From contig JANFAH010000017.1 of assembly GCA_024663395.1 (NCBI GenBank), forward strand, positions 186,001-250,000: DNA of 64,000 nucleotides, in the 5' to 3' direction. This DNA is from Pisolithus tinctorius. Lineage: Eukaryota > Basidiomycota > Agaricomycetes > Boletales > Pisolithaceae. The notes beneath the pieces were generated by a model. That model was given only the letters and a program-made list of their open reading frames with translations, was not told the DNA's origin and did no database searches. The translations under genes and the position numbers were made by a program. Of the stretch, positions 46,788 through 55,492 are shown one piece after another. How positions within the stretch are numbered: the first letter of the stretch is position 1; every line of letters starts with the position of its first letter.

Positions 46788-48029
46788 TCAAATCAACAGT
46801 TCTCCAGTTGCAACTGGTCTAGGTAGTAGGTCATCCATCCACGGTGATTGACACATGGGAACATGCACTGACTGATGTATGTTGGCATGCATGTAGTATG
46901 CCAGGCATGCTCTGTCACTGTCTACAGCTCCCACCCCATGCTCCAATGCTGAACCTGAAAATGAAATGATGGTCCCTGGGTTGTAGTGCAGCCGCAGATT
47001 CAGCATTGGAATGACAAAGTCCAAAGGTGGGTAGTCGCCCACAGTTACCAGCAGGTCATACCATGGATCCTGTCCATTGATATCCCTGTGGTAACAAGTT
47101 GCCCGATTCACCATCACGGACATGCTGCTATACGTGGAGCTCCATATCAGCAGTATGGAGCTCATATCCGAATCCACCCACTGTTCCGCCTGTTTGCCAA
47201 GGTGGATCAACGCTTCCCTGCCATCTGCATACATTCGCAGGTGGATGACATGCAGGATTGCAGATAACAGGGCATTGGTGTTGGACATTTGGTCGACCCA
47301 TTCCCTTGTAGAAGTGTTTTCTGTCCTGGATTTGAGCAGCCGTGAGGCTTCCAGGAAGCCATTTTGGGGCTTCAAGATGGATGAGCGCTTTATTTACAAG
47401 GTGAGCAATGATCACCCACCCCATGACCCTGTTGAAACCATGTGGGTGACAGGTTGATGGCGCCTTTCAACTCAGCATCATTGCGGAAATATGACTTGTC
47501 CATCTGCCATGCCTGTGGGGAAGCCTTTATGCTCTCCTGCAGTGGTTCCCTCAGAAGATGAAGGCGGTTCCATACATCGGCCTGCCATTCCATTAAGTCA
47601 GTAGAATATGAGATTCTGCATTTCCTTACCCTTCTTTTTGGGCTGAGAGTGTCCAGCGAATACCATATGCGGATGGTGTTTGAGTCGGTCACCAGAATGG
47701 ACGGCTCAGTCACTTCCACATATCTCTCAGCAGCTTCTGCATTGCAGGTTTTTCCACCCCAATTTTTCCCAACGTTGACTGTGGAAAGATGAAAACTTCC
47801 ATTGCACCATTATGATGGACATACTTGGGCGATGATAGGCCTGTGAGATTACTGACGATATGCAATCTGCTTCACATAACACTGGAAATGGAATCGATAT
47901 ATCTGGAAGGGCGCGAGGTACACTGAATACCTCCTCTTGAAACCTCGCTTTCATGTATGACACAATGCAGTCTGTTAGTTCCATTCGCCATCCATGGGGG
48001 ATTTTAGACATGTCTTGCATAGTATTCAT
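46788..48029 (-). CDS. TET/JBP-type 2-oxoglutarate/Fe(II) dioxygenase
   Basis: On the minus strand, exon blocks are MEVTEPSILVTDSNTIRIWY with SYSTDLMEWQADVWNRLHLL (47719-47390), preceded by IPHGWRMELTDCIVSYMKA (48029-47727). The main exon (47375-46788) carries the core: YSSMSVMVNRATCYHRDING with the iron-binding HxD (HRD), WYDLLVTVGDYPPLDFV, LNLRLHYNPGTIISFSG, ALEHGV with the distal iron-binding histidine, and DSDRACLAYYMHANIHQ with the arginine expected to hold 2-oxoglutarate. TET/JBP enzymes oxidise 5-methylcytosine or thymine in DNA. The subfamily is expanded in Agaricomycetes and is reported with KDZ transposons. No stop interrupts the core. Upstream exon joins were not fully resolved, so the start is provisional. 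It lies about 6 kb from the KDZ gene. Confidence 0.7.
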
Positions 48030-48139
48030 GCTTGGGGTGGATGAGGTCGGAGTTGTATAGTGGGCAAGCCACTTGCAGCTTGTTGGAAAATTACAGCATG
48101 TCGGGACACTTGCCTCAATATTTTACTGTGATCCAATCA

Positions 48140-48609
48140 ATATGTTGTGACGCCATATGTGCTATTGGTGTTGGGCCCGTCTTATGTTGTGACAGGGGTG
48201 GATCTTACTAGACGGACCCATCCTTGTTTTATGGCAATATAAAAGATATTACTGAAGGGCCATCCATACGTTATGACCATATAAATAATACTGCTGAAGG
48301 GCCCGTTGTCCTTGTGTTGTGACCTTGTAATTGATATTACTGATGGGCCCGTCCTTATGTTGCGACAGGGGCATATCTTTCTAGATGGGCCCGTCCATGT
48401 GTTGTGACTGTGTAATTGATATTACTGACGGGCCCATCTATGTGTTGTGACACTGTAAATGATATTACTGACAGGCCCGTTGTTATGTTGCAACAGGCAT
48501 ATGTGTTGCTATTGACAGGCCCGTCCATGTGTTGTGACATTGTAAATGATATTACTGATGGGCCTGTCTTTATGTTGCAACAGGCATACATGTTGCTATT
48601 GACAGGCCC
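48140..48609 (-). repeat. GGCC satellite, second copy, inverted
   Basis: On the minus strand this repeats the 43-bp satellite of 20860-22830: ACATAAGGACGGGCCCATCA, GTAATATCA and CACAACACATGG recur about every 43-60 bp over ten or so units. The gypsy LTR starts directly after it at 48610 with GGCCC as the flanking bases, so the retrotransposon inserted in the satellite. Confidence 0.85.
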
Positions 48610-48645
48610 TGTCAAGTCCGGGCCTACTCCGACCAACTCCAACGC

Positions 48646-48654
48646 TATATAAGG
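48646..48654 (+). promoter_or_regulatory. Plus-strand TATA box in the LTR
   Basis: TATATAAGG, 37 bases from the LTR edge, faces away from gag-pol transcription and toward the antisense gene 0.87 kb downstream. It is preserved in the other LTR copy (63598). A promoter role is inferred. Confidence 0.45.
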
Positions 48655-48931
48655 TCTAGAGGAGGGTTCGGAAGCAAGTCCGACACAGAAGAACAGAACT
48701 CCGACTAGCAGAGTGTCGGCAGGAACGAAGACCGCCGAGACAAAGGCGGAGCGGAGTGAGGGCATCGGGTTTAGCTCGTGCGCTACCCCCTTGCACGATC
48801 TCAGCCCTCGTATTTCAGAGGGAGAGTACAGACGGAGAGTCGGAGATAGTTCCGACAGACAGAAGACGGAATCAGAGGGAGTAGGAACTAAGTTGATATT
48901 TGTACTGAAGAACAGCAGAGTATAGTCCATG

Positions 48932-48939
48932 CTTTTATA
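48932..48939 (-). promoter_or_regulatory. Minus-strand TATA box in the LTR
   Basis: TATAAAAG on the minus strand, in the retrotransposon's own direction. The equivalent site in the 5' LTR lies at about 63884-63891 and would drive gag-pol. Confidence 0.55.
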
Positions 48940-49516
48940 CTGCTATGGAGGTACAGTAACTGGAATCGGAACTGACATACGGAGACTCATAAATTTTCAA
49001 GTAAAATTTCCTGGACGACGAATGAAGGGTAGACGGAGGACATATGAATGGGTAACACAGAACATCTAGGAAAGGAAATAGTCCAGGCGCTGGACCATGC
49101 GGTGAGCGCGCTGCGGAGTACCTGACTGCGAAGGTAGTCACATGACCCCTCAGAGGACGGACCGCTTGGTCCGGTAGGAGAGAGACACAAGTCTGACAGC
49201 AGTCGGAGCGGAGATGGTTCATAGACGATAGAAGGTGGGTGGAGTTGGTGCGGAGTGAGCGAATGACCGGCGGAAGAGGTTGCGGAGTGAGTAAAGACCT
49301 ATGACGATCGCACGGCCATGACAGTGCCCCCCCCCTAGGGCCTGAACCCCTGAAGGCCGTATGTACGGAATGAGATCAACACGAGTTGATCATTTGAAAT
49401 TACTTTGATGCCTCGAGGATAATGGCTTTAGCTGCGGCGGAGCTCCGTCGGAGTTCGAAGTACCGCTTAAAAACACGTGTTAGGGTACTGAACCTTCGTC
49501 CTTTCTTCCCATCATC

Positions 49517-50737
49517 ATGCCTTCCCAGCACCAGAGCAACACCCCCCAGCCAACCCCCGGCCACGTCCGTGACTACTCTCAAGTTGCGGATGAAGAACTG
49601 GTCGTCCTCACTGACGACTCCACCGACACCGAGCGGGAGAAGTCCGCGGAGAAGGCGCGCCGACGAGAGGAGACCGAGCGGAGAGAGAGAGAACGCGAAG
49701 CGGAGTGCAAGGCCAAGTGCGAGGAGGCCAAGAGGCGGAAGGCGGAGGAGGAGAGGTTGGAGGCAGAGCGGAGGAAGAGAGCGGAGGAGGAAGAGGAGGC
49801 TCGAAGGAAGAAGGCGGCAGAGGAGGAGGCAGAAAGGCAGAGGCAAAGGGCCTCTGAAGAGAGGGCTCAGGCCAGGCAGGACGAGGCCGCACAAAGGTGA
49901 GTGGCGGAGTGCTGTGAGTCAGGCGGAGCTGACTCGCAGTCTTAACTTCTTAGATTATGCGGTGCGGTGTATGATGCCAACACTGCCCAGAGGGTCCCTG
50001 GGACCTCTGTGGTGGTTACCACGACCAGGCGGCCCCCCTGTACTCGCCGTGTAGCGAGCTTGACAGCGGGGCAATGCGAGCCAGGGCAAGGCAAGACCAG
50101 GGCTTGCCTGCCCTGTCACAAGAAGAAAAAGATGTGCAGCTGGACGCGGGAAGAGGCGGCGGCAGGACCTTCGCGGAAGAGAGCAGGGACGGGGAGCTCC
50201 CGAGGAGAGAAGAAGAAGAGGACGCGAGGGAAGGGAAAGGAGAGAGCAATGGAGACGGAGGAGGCGGACGACGAGCGGGAGGTAGGCAGAGAAGAGGACG
50301 AGCCTGCGACCCCACTCGAGGGTCCCTCGGGTGCGGGAGTCCACACGTGGTGGGCGGAGTGGGAGCGCGAGCGACAGCTGCAAGCCATGGAGAGGCAGGC
50401 CGAAGCGCACGAGACCGCTGCGCTGGCCTTCGAGAGGATGGCAGAGGCAGCGGAGCGGATGGCAGTGGCTGCAGAGCGGACCGCCGACGAGTGGGCGATG
50501 TACCGCGCATGGGCGGAGTGGGCAGAGATGAGGAGAAGGGAGGATGCGCGAGAGGCCAGGATGGCTGAGCTCGAGTGCACCGGCAGAGGTTGGAAGAGGC
50601 CTCAGTCGGAGGCGGCGGAGGACAAGAACGAGGAAGTGGATGAAGGTGCGGAGGGGGATAACGAGGAAGAAGTCGAAGGAGAGCAGGAAGGTGGTGAAGA
50701 ACAGGAGGGTGGCGGAGAACAAGCGATGGATGAGTAG
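49517..50737 (+). CDS. Antisense spliced gene of the outer gypsy element
   Basis: Opposite in strand to gag-pol and placed between pol and the 3' LTR. Exon 1 begins with ATG at 49517 (MPSQHQSNTPQPTPGHVRDY, then VADEELVVLTDDSTDTE) and goes on as a long charged coiled coil of E, R, K and A (about 100 residues). An intron with GTGAGT donor (49897) and CTTCTTAG acceptor (about 49953) keeps the frame. Exon 2 has a small basic cysteine cluster, CLPCHKKKKMC, with upstream C residues, then SRKRAGTGSSRGEKKKR, a second helical stretch (AFERMAEAAERMAVAAER) and a very acidic end. The inner element carries a gene of the same plan. A DNA- or RNA-binding regulatory or accessory protein is plausible, as CxxC...C resembles half of a Zn2Cys6 cluster. 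T-rich sequence follows at 50752-50779. Confidence 0.7.
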
Positions 50738-50941
50738 AGTAGTTTTGTTTTTTTCTTTTCTTTTTTTTTTTTTTTTTTTGTCTTTAGTTTGTATATTTTT
50801 GTACTACTACGAAATAGACTTGTGATTTTTGTTCGCAACTCTGAGAAGTGAAATAGACAAGCGGAGAAAATGCTAAAGTACTTAAGGTAGTTCGGTAAGA
50901 GGCAGAGTTGGCCCGCGGAGGAAGTTTATGTAGGCGGAGTA

Positions 50942-53642
50942 TTATGGCGGAGGCTGATACGGGCCAGGTTTGTGTGGATAGCGTTCATGGAAAGCGGACA
51001 CTATGTCGGAAGCGTGATCTAGCTCAGTTGCAAGCAACCAAGAGGTTTCTTCGTCGGTGTTCTCGTAACCAGCCCAGCGGACTAGATACAAGAGTTGACA
51101 ATGGCAGCGACAGCGGTCCACCTTAGAGTCGAGTATCTCTGATACCTCGTACTCAAGGTCACCATCGACATCCACTGGCGGAGGCAGAGGTTGTTGTCGG
51201 TTTGGGAAAGGGTTAGCCGCTGCGGCTTCCAGTTGTGAGACATGGAAGACCGGATGTACCAAGCGCATAGAGTCAGGGAGCTTAAGGGTGACAGAATGCG
51301 TACCTGGCCTGGCCAAGATGGTGAATGGACCTAAGTACTTTTTGGAGAGTTTTTCCGAAGGACGAGTTGAGCGGAAGTACTTGGCTTTGACGTAGGCCTG
51401 TTCTCTGACCTTGAACTCAGGCGGAGGTATGCGTTTAGCATCTGCTGGACCCTGGTAGCGCTGTTGAGCGGCGGACATTTCGGAGCGGAGGAAGTCATGA
51501 AGGGCGGAGAGCTCGACGACATAATCGTGAGCCCTCGGAGAGGTGAAGTCCTGGTCAGGGACCACAGACAGGTTTGGATGGTACCCCTTGTTAGTGAAGA
51601 AGGGAGAAACTCCAGTTGTCACACTTGGTGTGTTGTTGAAGGCGAACTCCGCTAGCGGTAACAGCTCAGCCCAGTTGTCTTGTTGGTAGTTACAGTAGAC
51701 ACGAAGGTACTGCTCGAGAGTCTGGTTTGTTCGCTCGGTCTGGCCATCGCCTTCTGGGTGGTAACCCGAAGTGAAGTGAAGACGCATATTAAGGGCCTTT
51801 CCTAGAGAGCGGAAGAAGTGCAAGACAAACTCAGGACCTCTGTCGGAGGTGACATTAGCTGGTACTCCGTGCTTGGAGAAGACATGGGCTAGGAAGAGCT
51901 TAGCGAGTTCGGTGGAGGTGACGGAGTCGTGGGTGGGGATGAACACCGCTTGCTTTGAGAGGCGGTCCACTACCATGAGTATGGCAGAGTAGCCATCAGA
52001 GTTGGGGAGGTGTTCGATGAAGTCCATGGAGATGGAGTTCCAAGGTCTCTCTGGGATGGGGAGTTGCTTCAGTAGACCATAAGGGCGGTGACGCGGAGTT
52101 TTGCTCCGTCCACAGGCAGTGCAAGACCTGACGTATTCCTTTACGTCGGAGCAGAGGTTGGGCCACACATAGTCCCTGCGGACCAGTTCTAAGGTGCAGT
52201 TTTGCCCGAAATGGCCTGCTAGAGGATGATCATGCTTGAACCGAAGCACTCGAAGGCGGAGATCATCAATGTCAGGGACAAAGATGCAACCGTCAAGGCG
52301 GAGTAGACCATCGGAGTCCAGGGACCACCGAGGCTTAGTCGGAGTTGGGAGATGGCTGGCGGAGACAGGATCGGAGGGTAGGGCGGAGATGATGTCGGAG
52401 TGCAAGCACTCAACATCAAAGACCATGGCGGCGCGGAGCACAGGTGCCATGAGGGTGGTGGTACGGAGGGACGATGCGAGTTGCTCCTGTGTAAACATAG
52501 GGCGGAGATTGTGAGGATTTACCTGCGCGTAGTCCCTATCCCCCCCTTTTGGGTAGACATCCCAACGTTGCGTAAGTGCATCGGGTTTGGCTCCTAGGCA
52601 GCCAGGTCGGAAGCGGATGGAAAGATTGAACTGGGAAAGGTACTCCGACCAGCAGGCCTGTCGACGGGTGAGAACCTTAGAGGTGGAAAAGTACTCAAGG
52701 TTTTTGTGGTCCATCACCACGTCGACAGGTAAGGCGGAGCCCTCAAGGTAATGCCGCCAATGGCAGAAGGCCTCGAAGATAGCTAACAGCTCCTTGTCGT
52801 GGGTATCATAGTTGAGTTCTGGCGCGGTCATGGTGCAGGAGTAGAAAGCGACTGGGCGGAGTTCACCGTTGGAGCAGGTGATCGACAAAATGCCAGCAAT
52901 GGCATAGTCGGAGGCGTCGGTTTCAACTGTAAGCGGAGCGTCAGGAACCCAGTGAGTGAGGATAGGAGCGGAGCTGAAGGCATCCTTCAGGTGGAGGAAA
53001 GCGGAGTGGCACTCCTCGGAAAAGTTCCAAGGAGCACCCTTTCGCGTGAGGCGAGTGAGTGGAACGACGATGTCGGAGTAGTTATTAATGAATCGTCTGT
53101 AGAAATTTGCGAAACCAAGGAAAGACTGGATGTCTCGCACCTTCCACGGCTCAGGCCAGTCGCAGACTGCCTGAACCTTCTCAGCGGACATGGTGAGACC
53201 GGAGGGAGAAAGAACATAACCGAGGTACTCGACGGAGTTGGAGTGAAACTCGCACTTCTCTGGCTTGGCATAAAGGCCATGCTTTCGAAGGCGGTGGAGT
53301 ACCTCTTTTACGTGTTCGCAATGCAACTCCATATCCTGCGAATAGACTAAGATGTCATCGAGGTATACCACGATGCAGACATCGAGCATGTCCGCAAAGA
53401 TGCTATTAACAAACCGCTGGAAGGCCACAGGCGCATTAGTCAGACCGAATGGCATTACTCGCCACTTGTAAGAACCATAACGAGTGCGGAAAGCCGTTTT
53501 CCATTCATCTCTGTCTGCTATGCGGACCAGATGATAGGCATGGCGGAGGTCAATCTTGGTATAGACTTTAGCGCGGCTTGGGGAGTCGAGTAGGTCGGAG
53601 ATGAGCAGCAGCGGATAGCGATCTTTTTTCGTGATTTTGTTG
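50942..53642 (-). pseudogene. Outer pol, 3' part: RT, RNase H, integrase, chromodomain
   Basis: The minus-strand frame continues from the insertion point with NKITKKDRYPLLLISDLLDS, then reverse transcriptase with VVYLDDILVYSQD (the YLDD active site), RNase H (VETDASDYAIAGIL, DKELLAIFEAF, DHKNLEYFS), the H2C2 integrase finger (HDHPLAGHFG ... CTACGRSK), and an integrase core with SMDFIEHLP, TSDRGPEF and DGQTERTNQTLEQYL, so D, D and E are all present. The chromodomain ends the protein (DLEYEVSEILDSKVDR, YLVRWAGYENTDEET). No stop interrupts the frame; it is broken only by the inner insertion. Cysteines stand at several usual arginine sites (FYSCTMTAPE, RRQACWSE, RLDGCIFVP, GQNCTLEL), which suggests CpG decay. 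Confidence 0.9.
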
Positions 53643-53647
53643 AGTCC
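53643..53647. repeat. Target duplication of the inner element, left
   Basis: AGTCC immediately before the inner left LTR. The same AGTCC occurs at 61223-61227 just after the right LTR. The sequence comes from the outer pol gene. Confidence 0.95.
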
Positions 53648-54174
53648 TGTTAAGTACGGGGATTGTCCGGGTTGAGGCCGGACTGGAGACTGAAGCGGGC
53701 GCGAAGCCGAGGGGTTGGGGTCAGGGGTGAAGTCGAGGATGCAGATGTTTGGACTGTTTGGACTTAGCGACTGAGGATACAGCGCTATTCCCTTGCATAG
53801 GTCTCAGTCCAAGTCCGAGGCCAAGACGGAGTTATCAGAGGTGACTTAGTTGATTTCAGACTGAAGTCTACAGGCCGAGTATCTACGAGCTTATATACTA
53901 GAGTAGCTATAGTACGGAGACCAGTAATGCCGGTCTCGCAAGGATTGCTAAGAGGATTGGTAAGGCAGGTATTACTAACGTATGACTAAGGTAGCGGAGA
54001 CCGGGACAGGTGGACCGGGGACAGGACCGGGGACAGGACTTAACCGAAATGACAGACACTGCAAAGCAGTGTCTACCGCACTAGACCAACTGGAGATGCG
54101 GGACAGGTGAGGCCGAGGCCGGACTGAGTGAGTGCGAGGCCGAGTCCGGCCGGGGTCGAGACATGGCTATGACA
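53648..54174 (-). mobile_element. Inner element 3' LTR
   Basis: 527 bp, TGTTA...TGACA. TATATAAG on the minus strand near 53895-53902 is a likely promoter. The purine tract on the minus strand (plus CCCCCTCTTAGGGG at 54179-54192) adjoins it. It differs from the other copy at about 12 sites by eye, nearly all transitions. Confidence 0.9.
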
Positions 54175-54312
54175 GTATCCCCCTCTTAGGGGTCGAACCC
54201 ATGAGACCCCTGCGAGAGTGGTGGGCTGAGTCCGAAAGTTGGCTGAGTTTGAAAAAATGATACTTGTGGCCCGCTAAGCCTTTTGCGTCTTTCCTTTGTA
54301 TCTTAACCATCA

Positions 54313-55372
54313 TGTCCGACTCAAGACCGACCGTCGCCGCTAACAACAACGACGAAGGCCGAGTCGTTGATTGGGCCCAAGTCCCTGACGACGACATTCG
54401 GTACGACACCGATGAGGAGGAGGAAGTGATGAGGGCGAAGGTGAAGGAGAGGAAGAGAAGAAAGGCGGCTGAACAAGCCCGGCGGGAGGAGCAGGCGCCA
54501 CTGGAGGCCGAGAGAGCGGAGAGGGAACGGATTGAGGCCGAGAAGGCAGAGCGGGAGGCCGAAGAGAAGAGGGTGCGCAAAGAGGAGGAGAAGCGGGAGG
54601 CTGAGCGCAAGCGCAAGGCCGAGGCCGGCAAGAGTGATGAGGCTGGCGCTGGGGGCGCTAGTGGTGAGGCCGGGGGCGAAGTTAAGAGGGTGGTAATGGA
54701 CCCTGGGTGAGTATTTTCTCTTAACACCCGCGCTCTCTTCGTCTAACATCCTTTCGCTGTACCCGTTGCACCCGGGCGCAGGTCGTCTGCGAGTTCCTCG
54801 TAGACGGCAACAAGAAACGGGTTGCCTGCGTCCGCTGCAACCTGTCCAAGGGAAAATGCCGGTGGCCCGGGGACAGGAAGGACATCGAGGCCGGTCCCAA
54901 AGCCACTACCAAGGCTGACAAGGGCAAGAAACGGAAGGCCGACAAGGGGTCGCCTGAGCCTGGGCCCAGCCAGAAGAAACGGGCGAAGTCGAAACCGACC
55001 GAGGTGCTAGAGATTGACGAGCCCGAGGCCGGTGGGAGCGGGGAGAGGGAGGCCGGCGCCGAAAGGTACTCGGGCTTGGAAAACAAGCTCGAGCGACTGA
55101 TCAAGGCCGCGGGGCTGATTGCCAACAACCTGGCCAGCCTTTTTGAACTTCATGAAACCGCGGTCGAGAATTCAGGCCGCATAGCCAATGCGCTCGAGTT
55201 GCTACTCAACGAGTCCTACAGTTTCAGCATGGCGGTCTCCCCTTCAGACTCGGGCTCATCTGAGCTCGATTCCGAAGAGCTGTGCGAGGAGGCCGAGTGG
55301 CTGAGGACCCATGGTGAGGACGAAGAGGAGGAGACCGAGGGAGAGGATGAGGCCATGGCCAAGGGCGAGTAG
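54313..55372 (+). CDS. Antisense spliced gene of the inner gypsy element
   Basis: The ATG at 54313 (MSDSRPTVAANNNDEGRVVD, then WAQVPDDDIRYDTDEEEEV) starts a charged coiled coil of about 100 residues rich in E, R, K and A. An intron of about 80-95 nt ends at GCGCAG (54781); the donor is either GTGAGT at 54708 or GTAATG at 54691, and the second keeps the frame. Exon 2 reads VVCEFLVDGNKKRVACVRCN, completing a CVRCNLSKGKC cluster, a basic stretch (GKKRKADKGSPEPGPSQKKR), LENKLERLIKAAGLIANNLA and an acidic C-terminus ending at 55372. Position, order (coiled coil, intron, Cys cluster, basic, helix, acidic end) and strand match the outer element's gene, which argues for a conserved function. The promoter may lie in the adjacent LTR. 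No enzyme motif is seen. Confidence 0.7.
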
Positions 55373-55492
55373 TACCTTAGTGTAGGCTTGTAGTTTTTTC
55401 CTTCTGCCAATGTCACGTATCCGGTGTCCGGTGTCCGACGTTGTACAGTAGAGCAAGAAAAACAAGAAGGGGAAAACAAAGTAAGTAAGAGA

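Larger units (their letters stand above)
48610..49323 (-). mobile_element. Outer element 3' LTR, 714 bp, with TATA boxes on both strands
   Basis: Bounded by TGTCA and TGACA. A tract of nine G's on the minus strand (plus-strand C-run at 49327-49335) just inside the element is the likely polypurine tract. On the minus strand TATAAAAG (48932-48939) is the probable promoter for gag-pol. On the plus strand TATATAAGG (48646-48654) faces the antisense gene at 49517. The left half is repeated at 63562-64000. Confidence 0.85.

Noticed and set aside
49400..50722. Leucine/proline-rich open frames on the minus strand at 49400-50722
   Set aside because: They are shadows of the coiled-coil gene on the plus strand, whose E/R/K codons read as L/P/S on the opposite strand.
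51464..53350. Plus-strand open frames opposite outer pol
   Set aside because: They have no motif and lie wholly within a well-supported pol gene.
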